From positions 59,840 through 123,839 of the forward strand of contig NZ_STGX01000015.1 of NCBI RefSeq assembly GCF_004912155.1: a stretch of 64,000 nucleotides of DNA, read 5' to 3'. This stretch comes from Glycomyces paridis. GTDB lineage: Bacteria > Actinomycetota > Actinomycetes > Mycobacteriales > Micromonosporaceae. This document shows positions 55,172 to 64,000 of this stretch, piece after piece. How positions within the stretch are numbered: position 1 is the first letter of the stretch; each line of letters begins with the position of its first letter. The notes below the pieces were generated by a model, which searched no databases, was not told where the DNA came from, and was given only the letters and a program-made list of their open reading frames with translations. The translations under genes were made by a program, and so were the position numbers.

Positions 55172-55220
55172 CTATGAGGACCCCATGACCGGGCTATGCG
55201 CGGCCTATGCCGCACCTATG
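55172..55220 (+). promoter_or_regulatory. five CYATG repeats at 11-bp spacing between divergent genes
   Basis: CTATG, CCATG, CTATG, CTATG and CTATG begin at 55172, 55183, 55194, 55205 and 55216, exactly 11 bases apart. Tandem 11-bp direct repeats are the classical target of OmpR/PhoB-family and SARP winged-helix regulators. The array lies between the DUF4956 and CotH starts, and an orphan OmpR-type regulator is 1.4 kb away. Confidence 0.7.
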
Positions 55221-55321
55221 CGGCGGCAAACGATTCCATAGGCCCTCCACAGAACCCGTTGCTACCGTCCGGTCCACCCACCACAACGGAACCCGCCACC
55301 GCTCAACGAAGGAGGTGCCAC

Positions 55322-56917
55322 ATGCAACCGCTCACACGAACCCTCGCCGCCGTCGCGACCGCACTCGCGCTCGCCCTCACCACCGCGGCCCCCGCCGCCG
55401 CGCAGACCGGCGCACCCGCCACCGAGGCCCAGCAGACCAGCACCGTCTGGGACGCGTCCCAGATCCACGACTTCCGCTTCGACCTCGACCAGGCCGCATT
55501 CACCGCCATGATCCAGGAGTTCCTCGCCACCGGCGAGAAGAACTGGCTCGAAGCCGACGTCACCATCGACGGCCGCACCTTCCCCGGCGCCGGCGTCAGA
55601 CTCAAAGGCAACTCCAGCCTCTTCGGCGTCACCCCCGCCTCCGACCCCACCACCCTGCCCTGGCTCATCCGCCTCGACAAGTACACCGAACAGGACCTCG
55701 ACGGCTACAAGCGGTTCATCGTCCGCACCAACTACACCCGGTCCTCCCTCAACGAAGCCCTCGCACTGCGCCTGCTCGACGAAGCCGGACTCGCCACCAC
55801 CAAACACGTCCCCGCCGCCTTCAGCGTCAACGGGGGAGCACCCGAACTGCGACTGGTCATCCAAGAACTCGACAAGACCTTCGACAAGGAGTACTTCCCG
55901 GCCCCCGACGGCACCAAGGACGGCGGCACCCTCTACAAGAAGGAATGGGACCTCGACTTCTCCTACCTCGGCACCGACCCCGACGACTACGCCGGCGCCT
56001 GGGAGCCCACCGGCGGCGACGAGGACAACTGGGACCCCCTCTTCGCATTCCTCGACTGGCTCAACAACGCCGACGACGCCCAGTTCGCCGCCGAACTCGA
56101 CACCCGCATCGACACCGAGGCCTTCGCGACCTACCTCGCCGTCCAAGACTTCATCCTCAACTGGGACGACATCGACGGCCCCGGCCAGAACGGCTTCTTC
56201 CGCTGGAGCCCGGGCACCGAAGCGATGACCATCGTCCCCTGGGACCACAACCTGTCCTTCGGGATCCTCCCGGCACCCCCGAAGCCCACCGTCACCGCAC
56301 TCCCGACCGCCATGCGCGACGGCTTCGAAGCCGCACAGCGCACCACCTGGGGCTGCCCCTGCGTCGAACGCGCCCTCGAAGTCCCCGCCTTCCGCACCCT
56401 CTACGAGACGACGTTCTACGACCTCAAAGCCGCACTCTACGACTCCGGACGCGCCCAGGCCCTCCTCGACGAACTCTCAGGCCCCCTGTACGACTCAGGA
56501 CTCGTCCCCGCCGCGAACATCGACCAGGACCGCGCCCAGATCCAACGCGTCTTCACCCAGGACCTCACCCCGCGCACCGGCGGCGCCGACCCCGGCGGCC
56601 CCGACGACCCGCCCACCGGCGCCGACTGCACCGCCGCCGTCACCATCACCGGCGACTGGGGGAGCGGCTGGCAGGGCAACGTCCGCATCACCGCCGGCAC
56701 CGACCCCGTCGACGGCTGGCACCTCACCTGGACCTGGCCCGCCGGACAACGCATCAGCAGCCACTGGAACGCCGACGTCACCACCAGCGCCGCCACCGTC
56801 ACCGCCACCGACGTCGGCTGGAACGCCGCCATCGCCGCCGGTCAGACCATCGACGCCTGGGGCTTCATCGCCACCGGCACCGCCACCCCACCCACCGTCA
56901 CCTGCACCGCCGACTGA
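55322..56917 (+). CDS. secreted CotH kinase-like protein fused to CBM2
   Basis: A 531-residue exported protein: signal peptide (residues 1-27, ending APAAA), CotH kinase domain (about 40-420; RLKGNSS, DLDGYKRFIVRTNY, DFILNWDDIDGPGQNGFF and IVPWDHNLSFG carry likely nucleotide and metal residues), a Gly/Pro/Asp linker, then a family 2 carbohydrate-binding module (440-531, CTAAVTITGDWGSGWQGNVRI to TVTC). CBM2 binds cellulose or chitin, so the kinase may act at a polysaccharide surface. GGAGGTGCC precedes the ATG. Confidence 0.87.
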   Translation: MQPLTRTLAAVATALALALTTAAPAAAQTGAPATEAQQTSTVWDASQIHDFRFDLDQAAFTAMIQEFLATGEKNWLEADVTIDGRTFPGAGVRLKGNSSLFGVTPASDPTTLPWLIRLDKYTEQDLDGYKRFIVRTNYTRSSLNEALALRLLDEAGLATTKHVPAAFSVNGGAPELRLVIQELDKTFDKEYFPAPDGTKDGGTLYKKEWDLDFSYLGTDPDDYAGAWEPTGGDEDNWDPLFAFLDWLNNADDAQFAAELDTRIDTEAFATYLAVQDFILNWDDIDGPGQNGFFRWSPGTEAMTIVPWDHNLSFGILPAPPKPTVTALPTAMRDGFEAAQRTTWGCPCVERALEVPAFRTLYETTFYDLKAALYDSGRAQALLDELSGPLYDSGLVPAANIDQDRAQIQRVFTQDLTPRTGGADPGGPDDPPTGADCTAAVTITGDWGSGWQGNVRITAGTDPVDGWHLTWTWPAGQRISSHWNADVTTSAATVTATDVGWNAAIAAGQTIDAWGFIATGTATPPTVTCTAD

Positions 56918-56944
56918 CCGGCCCGCACGACGGGCCACCGAGAA

Positions 56945-56972
56945 GGGCCCCGGCACTGCACCGCCGGGGCCC
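56945..56972. terminator. terminator between CotH and coiled-coil genes
   Basis: A perfect 10-bp stem (56945-56954 / 56963-56972) with an eight-base loop between two convergent genes. Confidence 0.65.
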
Positions 56973-57011
56973 GAAACAGACAAAACACACGCGCACCAGC
57001 GCGGGGGAGTA

Positions 57012-58055
57012 CTACCCCTTCTGTACCCGCCCCTCGGCCGCCAACGCCCGCTCACGCCACGACGCCGCCTCCGCCCGCGCCGCCCCCAACGCCGACGCCG
57101 ACGCCGTCGCCCGCGCCTCCACATCCGCCAACCGCGCCACCGCCACACGCTGATCGGCCACCGCCGACGCCGCCTCGACCCGCGCCGAAGCCGCCGCCGC
57201 CTCCCGCTGATTAGCCAAGAGCCCCGCCGCCTCCGCGTCACGACGCGCCACCGCCACCTCCACCAGCAGCGACTCCGCACGCGACCGCTCCGCATCACGC
57301 TCACCGACCAGCCCCAGCGCCCGCGCCTCGGCCCGCTCCAACGCCGCCTCACCCGCCCGCAACGCCTCCGCCGCCGCCGCACCGACCTCATCGGCCCGCA
57401 CCCGCGCCGCCTCCGCCGCACCGCGCGCGGCCACCGCCACCCGCTCAGCCTCCTCACCGGCCGCCACCGCGACCACCCGCGCCGCCTCCGCATCAGCGGC
57501 CTCCGATGCCGACGCCACCGCAGCCGCCTCAGCAACCCTCTTGGCCGCCAACGCCTCCGCCGCCGCCGCCCGCGCCTGCACCGCCTCCTTCGCCCGCGCC
57601 CGCTCCACCTCGGCCGCCGCACCGGCCCGCTCACCCTCGGCGACCGCCACGGCCAGCTCCTCACCGAGCGCCGCGATCCGCGACGCCACCTCGTCCCGCT
57701 CCGCCCGAGCCGCCGCCACCGCCGACGCCGCCTCCGCACGCACCTGCGCCAACCGCGCCTCCACCTCGGCCGGATCGGTTTCGGCCCGCAACGCCTCCGC
57801 CAACGGCGCCAGCGCCGCACCCATCGACTGCTCGATCTGCTCGTACAACTCCTCGGCCCGCGCCAAAGCGCCCTCCAGCCCCGGCGTGGCCCGCCGCAGC
57901 TCGCGCTGGCGTTTCGCCTGCGCGGCGCAGTCGCCCTCAGCGCAGTACAGGCGCGGGCGCCCGCGCCCCGGCTGCTGCGGAATCGGCGTCCCGCACCGCT
58001 TGCACAGCGTGGCGGTCCGAGGAGATGCGGTCGTGGTCGTCCCTGTTTTCGTCAT
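57012..58055 (-). CDS. zinc-finger / long coiled-coil protein
   Basis: A 347-residue protein: a small Cys cluster near the N-terminus (LCKRCGTPIPQQPGRGRPRLYCAEGDCAAQ, a likely zinc site) followed by about 280 residues of Ala/Glu/Arg-rich continuous coiled coil. It resembles KfrA-like proteins of plasmids and integrative elements in build, not clearly in sequence. ATG 58055 is preceded by TAGGTT, suggesting a leaderless message; GTG 58061 is possible. Lies beside the AT-rich island. Function unknown. Confidence 0.72.
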   Translation of the reverse strand: MTKTGTTTTASPRTATLCKRCGTPIPQQPGRGRPRLYCAEGDCAAQAKRQRELRRATPGLEGALARAEELYEQIEQSMGAALAPLAEALRAETDPAEVEARLAQVRAEAASAVAAARAERDEVASRIAALGEELAVAVAEGERAGAAAEVERARAKEAVQARAAAAEALAAKRVAEAAAVASASEAADAEAARVVAVAAGEEAERVAVAARGAAEAARVRADEVGAAAAEALRAGEAALERAEARALGLVGERDAERSRAESLLVEVAVARRDAEAAGLLANQREAAAASARVEAASAVADQRVAVARLADVEARATASASALGAARAEAASWRERALAAEGRVQKG

Positions 58056-58065
58056 GCACACAACC

Positions 58066-58166
58066 TATCATTTTTAATTTCCGTTTTTAATATTTAAATA
58101 ACCAAAAAACAGGCGTGTTCCGGGAACCCACATAACTCACGAGAAGTGCCGTTCCCACAAGTTATG
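58066..58166. other. AT-rich island with inverted repeats
   Basis: Bases 58066-58110 are about 84% A+T in a genome near 28%, and include the palindrome TATTTAAATA (58091-58100). Next come GTTCCGGGAAC (58117-58127) and a CATAACT/AGTTATG inverted pair (58131-58137 / 58160-58166). No gene is visible. Could be a promoter, a partition site or an element boundary. Confidence 0.55.
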
Positions 58167-58207
58167 ACCTGAACGCCCCTGACACGACCCAGACCCGAAA
58201 ACGCGAT

Positions 58208-58247
58208 CCGGGCCGCCCGGCGGCCTTGCGGCGGCTGGGCGGCCCGG
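58208..58247 (-). terminator. terminator of the persulfide-response operon
   Basis: An 11-bp stem (58208-58218 / 58237-58247) with an 18-base loop, 36 bases after the mini-protein stop on the minus strand. Confidence 0.6.
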
Positions 58248-58283
58248 AACGGCACGCGTGGGCGCGGCGGGTGCCGCGGTCGG

Positions 58284-58445
58284 TCACCGGGTGCGGCGCA
58301 GGAGGCGGCCGATGCGGCTCGGCCGCTGCTCGTGGCCCTCGCAGCGTTGACTTTCGGGAATCGCGCTCATGACCTCGTCGGCGTGCTGGCCGCAGCCGGT
58401 CCAAGTGGTCTTGCCGCATTCGCGGCAGGTGGCAGGTTGGCACAT
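58284..58445 (-). CDS. Cys-rich mini-protein of rhodanese operons
   Basis: A 53-residue protein with C-x4-C-x2-C and further Cys/His (CQPATCRECGKTTWTGCGQHAD ... RCEGH), a likely small zinc-binding fold, and a basic tail. Short proteins with this MCQPATC opening are commonly found beside rhodanese and CsoR-like genes in actinobacteria. AGGACACC precedes the ATG. Role unknown; metal or sulfur handling is an inference. Confidence 0.72.
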   Translation of the reverse strand: MCQPATCRECGKTTWTGCGQHADEVMSAIPESQRCEGHEQRPSRIGRLLRRTR

Positions 58446-58481
58446 GGTGTCCTCTTTCGTGGGTTCGGTCGTTCAGGAGAG

Positions 58482-60471
<1,990 letters not shown>

Positions 60472-60480
60472 GCCCGAAAA

Positions 60481-60498
60481 TATACCCCCGGGGGTATA
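60481..60498. promoter_or_regulatory. 18-bp perfect palindromic operator for CstR
   Basis: TATACCCCCGGGGGTATA is a perfect palindrome 9 bases upstream of the CoADR-Rhd start. The ATACCC...GGGTAT pattern is the well-known CsoR/CstR binding site. Confidence 0.85.
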
Positions 60499-60657
60499 CG
60501 TTCGTGCAAGTGTCGGCGGTGAGAGCCCGGCCACGGCCACATCGCGCCTCGGGCCGGGCGAACGGCGGGGGCGCCGTTCTAGACTCGTGTTCCCTTGCGC
60601 CCAAGAGCGGGCGCTCCCCGCCGCGCTCCCCCGCGGCGGCCGATGCGAGGAGTCCCC

Positions 60658-61605
60658 GTGCCCGAGACGATGCGAGCGGTCACCCAGTCGGTGCTCGGCG
60701 GCACCGAGGTCCTGGAACTGGCCGATGTCCCCCGGCCCGAACCGCACTACGGCGAGGTGCTCGTGCGCGTCCACGCGGCGAGCCTCAACCCCGTCGACCC
60801 GGCCGCGCGCGAGCTGGGCCTGTACATCGGTGCGCCCCCGTTCACCCTCGGCTGGGACGTCTCGGGCACCGTCGCGGCGATCGGCGAGGGCGTGACGCGC
60901 TTCCGCGTCGGCGACGCGGTCTTCGGGATGCCCCGCTTCCCCCACCGCGCCGGCGCCCACGCCGAGTTCGTGACCGGCCCGGCCCGCCACTTCGCGGCGA
61001 AGCCCCAGGCGCTGTCGCACGTCGAGGCCGCCGCGATGCCGCTGACGGGCCTGACGGCCTGGCAGGCGCTCATCGACCGGGCGGGCCTGTCGGCCGGCCA
61101 GACGGTCCTGATCCACGCCGCGGCCGGCGGTATCGGGCACCTGGCCGTCCAGATCGCCAAGGCCGCCGGGGCGACGGTGATCGGCACCGCCTCGGCCCCG
61201 AACCGCGATTTCGTGCTCGGCCTGGGCGCCGACGAGGTGATCGACTACCGGAGCGAGGACTTCACCGCGACAGTCAAGGACGTGGACGTCGCCTTGTCGA
61301 CCCTCGGCGGCGACGTCGCCGAGCGGTCGGTGTCGGTCCTCAAGGACGGCGGCGTCCTGTGTCAGTGCCACTACTCCACCCGCGACCGGGCGTTCCCCGA
61401 AGCGGTCCGGCGCGGCATCGACACCCGCTTCATGCTCGTCGAACCCGACCCGGTCGGCCTCGGCGCCCTCGCCGACCTCGTCGAGGCCGGACGCCTGCGC
61501 CCCCACGTGGCGAAGGTGTTCGCCCTGGAGGAGTTCGCCGCGGCGCACGCGGCGATGGAGGCCGGCGGCTTCCCCGGGAAGATCGTGTTCACCCTGGTGG
61601 AGTGA
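60658..61605 (+). CDS. NADP-dependent quinone-reductase-like oxidoreductase (MDR family)
   Basis: A 315-residue zinc-free medium-chain dehydrogenase: GroES-like N-terminal part (PFTLGWDVSGTVAAIGEGV) and Rossmann motif VLIHAAAGGIGHLAVQIAKAAGA, no zinc ligands. Reduces quinones or enones; substrate unknown. GTG 60658 has GAGGAG seven bases upstream. It is divergent from the persulfide operon, about 160 bases from the operator, so co-control is possible but not assured. Confidence 0.87.
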   Translation: MPETMRAVTQSVLGGTEVLELADVPRPEPHYGEVLVRVHAASLNPVDPAARELGLYIGAPPFTLGWDVSGTVAAIGEGVTRFRVGDAVFGMPRFPHRAGAHAEFVTGPARHFAAKPQALSHVEAAAMPLTGLTAWQALIDRAGLSAGQTVLIHAAAGGIGHLAVQIAKAAGATVIGTASAPNRDFVLGLGADEVIDYRSEDFTATVKDVDVALSTLGGDVAERSVSVLKDGGVLCQCHYSTRDRAFPEAVRRGIDTRFMLVEPDPVGLGALADLVEAGRLRPHVAKVFALEEFAAAHAAMEAGGFPGKIVFTLVE

Positions 61606-61708
61606 GCGCGGCGCGGGTACTCCCCCGCGAAGGCGCCGGATCGCGGATTCGGCCGCCGGTGTCGGTGGTCGCTGCGACGATGGCGGTATCGGACGGAAGG
61701 AGTCTGCA

Positions 61709-62113
61709 ATGGGTTCGATCCTCAACCCGTACGTGTCGTTCAACGGGGACGCGCGCGCGGCGATGGAGTTCTACCAGTCGGTGCTCGGCGGTGAGCTCAA
61801 GGTCATGACGTTCGGCGAGTCGGGTGTGCCCGACGCGCCCGCCGACCAGGTGATGCACGCCCAGCTGACCTCGGCGGACGGGTTCACGGTGATGGCCTCG
61901 GACACGCCGCCGGGGATGCCGTACGTGCCGGGCCAGAACATCGCGATCAGCCTCTCGGGCACCGACGGCGAGACCCTCCGCGGCTACTTCGCCGGCCTCA
62001 GCGAGGGCGGCTCGGTGAACGTCCCCCTGGAGAAGCAGATGTGGGGCGACGAGTTCGGCGCCCTGGTCGACCGGTACGGCATCGGCTGGATGGTCGACAT
62101 CCACGACGAGTAA
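61709..62113 (+). CDS. VOC-family (PhnB-like) protein
   Basis: A 134-residue vicinal-oxygen-chelate protein of the PhnB/YjdN group: LNPYVSFNGDARAAMEFYQSVLGG, then MHAQLT and GDEFGALVDRYGIGWMVDI. Family members are of mixed or unknown activity. GAAGGAG precedes the ATG. Followed by a terminator. Confidence 0.87.
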   Translation: MGSILNPYVSFNGDARAAMEFYQSVLGGELKVMTFGESGVPDAPADQVMHAQLTSADGFTVMASDTPPGMPYVPGQNIAISLSGTDGETLRGYFAGLSEGGSVNVPLEKQMWGDEFGALVDRYGIGWMVDIHDE

Positions 62114-62123
62114 CGGCACCGGT

Positions 62124-62154
62124 GGCGGGCGGGTCCACACGGGCCCCGCCCGCC
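62124..62154 (+). terminator. terminator after the VOC gene
   Basis: A perfect 10-bp stem (62124-62133 / 62145-62154) followed by GCCTTTTG, a good intrinsic terminator. Confidence 0.78.
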
Positions 62155-62250
62155 GCCTTTTGTCACTGGCGTGCGCCCTCGCCCCGCGGTACGATCCGGT
62201 GGCCCTGCCCCTCGTATTCCCCTGTGGAATCCCTCCATGAAAGGCCCCTC

Positions 62251-62847
62251 GTGGCTGACTTGCGCCCCGACGCGGTGTTCGGCGCCCTCCGATACCGCCA
62301 TCCCCTGCTGATCCAGATCATGTTCCCGGCCATCGCGGCGGTCCTGCTGCTCATCGGCTTCATGCCGACCGCGCCCGGCGAGCGCGACGCGACCGCGTTC
62401 ATGCTCGTCTTCTGCGGCCTGCTGGCCCTGTTCTACGTCCTGCCGTGGGTGCGTCGCGTCGACGTGGCCGCCACGACCCGTGAGGGGCTGGTCCTGCGGC
62501 CACTGTTCGGCTCGCGGACGGTGACCGTCTCGTGGTCGCATGTGGAGGCCGTCGTGGTGTGGTCCCAGGGCATGGGGCTGCGCAAGCAGACGTTCATCGG
62601 CGTCGAGCGGTCCGAGCTGGCGCCGCAGCTGCCGCACGAGGTCCGCCAGGGGCGGCTCTCACGCGGGCTCAACCGCGCGCTCCTGCCGGTGGGCGTGGAG
62701 CTGGCGAACGCCTCGGTGATGTCGGGGCGGATGGACTACCGCGCGCTGGCGACGCTGCTCGCCCAGGCGAGCGCGCAGGTGCCGGTGGTGGACGCGCGGC
62801 GGTCCGATCGTGCGGTGGTGGCGCCTCTCGAGGCGTCGGCGCGGTAG
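62251..62847 (+). CDS. membrane protein of unknown function (PH-like/YcxB-like)
   Basis: A 198-residue protein with two membrane helices (about 20-60) followed by a cytoplasmic beta-rich domain (EGLVLRPLFGSRTVTVSWSHVEAVVVWSQG), the layout of bacterial PH-domain or YcxB-like proteins. GTG 62251 is the best start. Function unknown. Confidence 0.68.
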   Translation: MADLRPDAVFGALRYRHPLLIQIMFPAIAAVLLLIGFMPTAPGERDATAFMLVFCGLLALFYVLPWVRRVDVAATTREGLVLRPLFGSRTVTVSWSHVEAVVVWSQGMGLRKQTFIGVERSELAPQLPHEVRQGRLSRGLNRALLPVGVELANASVMSGRMDYRALATLLAQASAQVPVVDARRSDRAVVAPLEASAR

Positions 62848-62860
62848 TAGCGAACTTCAG

Positions 62861-62885
62861 GGCCCCGGTCGGTGCGACCGGGGCC
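62861..62885. terminator. terminator between convergent genes
   Basis: A perfect 11-bp stem (62861-62871 / 62875-62885) with a GTG loop and TTT after it. Confidence 0.78.
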
Positions 62886-62914
62886 TTTGTCGTGGGTGGG
62901 TCGTTGTCGGTGGG

Positions 62915-63904
62915 TCAGTTGAGGCCGCGTGGGAGTTTCCAGTAGGCGACGGCGATGAGGAGGGCGGCGAGGCCGAGGGCGATGGCGAATTCGATCCACT
63001 GGAAGGTCCAGTAGCGGTCGGCGGGTTGGTAGGTGACGTCGAAGTCGGCGTCGAGGGCGAGCATGCAGTCGTCGGGGCCGCCGCCGGTTTCGTCGCAGGC
63101 TTCGATGTCGGCGCCGGTGACTTCGGTGCCGTCGCCTTTGTGGACGACGATGAGGTCGGAAAGGACCCAGGCGCCGGGGATGGTGTAGCCCTGGATGCCC
63201 GCGCCTTGGGGGCCGATGCCGAAGGAGTCGATCTGGCCGACGGTGTTGGCGTCGGCCCAGTCGATGGTCTCGGTGACGGGTTCGGCGTAGTGGGGGCGGA
63301 GGACGTTGGCCATGAGGAGTTGGAAGGCGGTGAAGACCACGAGGGTGAGGGCCATGGCGAGGAGGGTCTTGCGGGTGAGGACGCCGATGACGAGTCCGAG
63401 GGTGAAGGCGAGGAGGGCGTAGCCGAAGGGGGCGAGGTCTCTGGCGGCGAAGGTCAGTGGTTCGAAGCGGCTGTCGACGAGGGTGTCGAAGGGGCCGGCG
63501 GCCCAGGTGAGCAGGAGGCTGAGGGCGCCGGTGAGGAGAACGCTCGCGCCGCCGACGATGACGAGTTTGACGGTGAGCCATCTGGTGCGGGTGACGGATT
63601 GGACCCAGGCGAGGCGGTGGGTGCCGGTCTCGAGTTCGCGGGTGATGAGGGGTGCGCCCCAGAAGGCGCCGATGAGGGCGGGTGCGGCGATGAGGAGGAG
63701 GCTGGTCATGAGGAGGCCGGAGCCGAACTGGTCGGCGAGGAGGCGGGCGGCTTCGTCGCAGGCGGTGGTGCAGTCGGTGACGTTGATGCGGTAGGACTCG
63801 CGGATGTCGGTGCCGAGGTAGAGGAGGTAGGCGGCGAGGGCGGTGAGGGCGCCTGCGGTCCAGAGGGTTTGGGCGCGCATGTGGCGCCAGGTCAGCCAGA
63901 TCAT
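62915..63904 (-). CDS. ABC-2 type transporter permease
   Basis: A 329-residue membrane protein: one N-terminal helix, an extracytoplasmic loop with two Cys, then five further helices, including LMTSLLLIAAPALIGAFWGAPLITRELETGTHRLAWVQSVTRTRW, a motif common in actinomycete drug or lipid exporters. The C-terminal loop has three more Cys. ATG overlaps the ATPase stop by four bases. Confidence 0.85.
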   Translation of the reverse strand: MIWLTWRHMRAQTLWTAGALTALAAYLLYLGTDIRESYRINVTDCTTACDEAARLLADQFGSGLLMTSLLLIAAPALIGAFWGAPLITRELETGTHRLAWVQSVTRTRWLTVKLVIVGGASVLLTGALSLLLTWAAGPFDTLVDSRFEPLTFAARDLAPFGYALLAFTLGLVIGVLTRKTLLAMALTLVVFTAFQLLMANVLRPHYAEPVTETIDWADANTVGQIDSFGIGPQGAGIQGYTIPGAWVLSDLIVVHKGDGTEVTGADIEACDETGGGPDDCMLALDADFDVTYQPADRYWTFQWIEFAIALGLAALLIAVAYWKLPRGLN

Positions 63905-64000
63905 GCGCGGGTCTCCTGAAGGGTGGGGGCGGTGGTGCCTTCGGCGCGGTGGAGGTAGGTCAGGACCATGTCTTCGAGGCCGATGGTCTCGGCGCCGGGG
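63901..64000 (-). CDS. ABC transporter ATP-binding protein (3' end only)
   Basis: The last 32 residues (GLEDMVLTYLHRAEGT ... LQETRA) match the C-terminal end of exporter-type ATPases, in which LED-V-L closes the domain. The rest lies beyond the window. It overlaps the permease start (ATGA), so the two form one exporter. Confidence 0.75.
   Translation of the reverse strand, partial: PGAETIGLEDMVLTYLHRAEGTTAPTLQETRA

Overview
The window is about 72% GC, dense with genes and almost free of AT-rich DNA. It uses many GTG and TTG starts, several leaderless-looking starts and frequent ATGA/GTGA stop-start overlaps. Gene content points to an actinomycete: GarA, a gcvH-garA-nuclease-MerR-gcvP block like Mycobacterium tuberculosis Rv1822-Rv1832, a short-chain Z-prenyl synthase, di-haem SdhC and paired dynamin-like proteins. 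The exact genus is not readable by eye; a Glycomycetaceae- or Micromonosporales-like soil organism is a guess.

Layout. 1-0.3 kb: 5' end of a GH51 arabinofuranosidase with its own LacI-type operator. 0.4-10.6 kb: a complete L-rhamnose regulon, with a LacI repressor divergent from mutarotase, isomerase, a fused aldolase/lactaldehyde dehydrogenase, a kinase, a lipoprotein plus two permeases (no ATPase) and a YesL-like protein. 11.8-17.7 kb: phosphatidyltransferase, gcvH, garA, bifunctional nuclease, MerR and a riboswitch-controlled gcvP. 17.8-22.5 kb: vWA protein, PabB-like enzyme, small proteins and a LysR regulator. 22.5-26.3 kb: sdhCAB, a terminator and a decayed CRISPR-like mini-array. 26.3-32.0 kb: TipA-type MerR with a textbook MerR promoter, an orphan antitoxin-like gene between 24-bp direct repeats, Z-prenyl synthase, cupin/MarR pair, and a HAD-PhzF-TPR operon.

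32.1-36.1 kb: an NRPS-independent siderophore operon (two IucA/IucC synthetases and a PLP decarboxylase). 36.2-45.5 kb: a membrane J-domain protein, a molybdenum-enzyme remnant, then an acidic protein, two dynamin-like GTPases and a membrane GrpE-like protein, divergent from two LuxR-type regulators. 45.5-53 kb: assorted housekeeping and membrane genes (HhH protein, glycosyltransferase, cation/proton antiporter, hemolysin III, DUF1992, DoxX, methyltransferase, DinB).

53-57 kb: an orphan OmpR-type regulator lacking its phosphoacceptor Asp, a VTC-domain polyphosphate-polymerase-like protein with a DUF4956 membrane partner, and a divergent secreted CotH kinase fused to CBM2. Five helically phased CYATG repeats lie between the divergent genes, and the same core recurs upstream of the regulator. 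57-58.3 kb: a zinc-finger/coiled-coil protein beside the only strongly AT-rich island. 58.3-61.6 kb: a persulfide-response locus (Cys-rich mini-protein, CstR-type repressor, CoA-disulfide reductase/rhodanese fusion, perfect 18-bp operator) divergent from a quinone-reductase-like gene. 61.7-64 kb: VOC protein, membrane protein and the start of an ABC exporter.

The most system-like accessory loci are the CotH/VTC/DUF4956 island with its repeat-bearing promoters, and the dynamin/GrpE-like/J-domain island.
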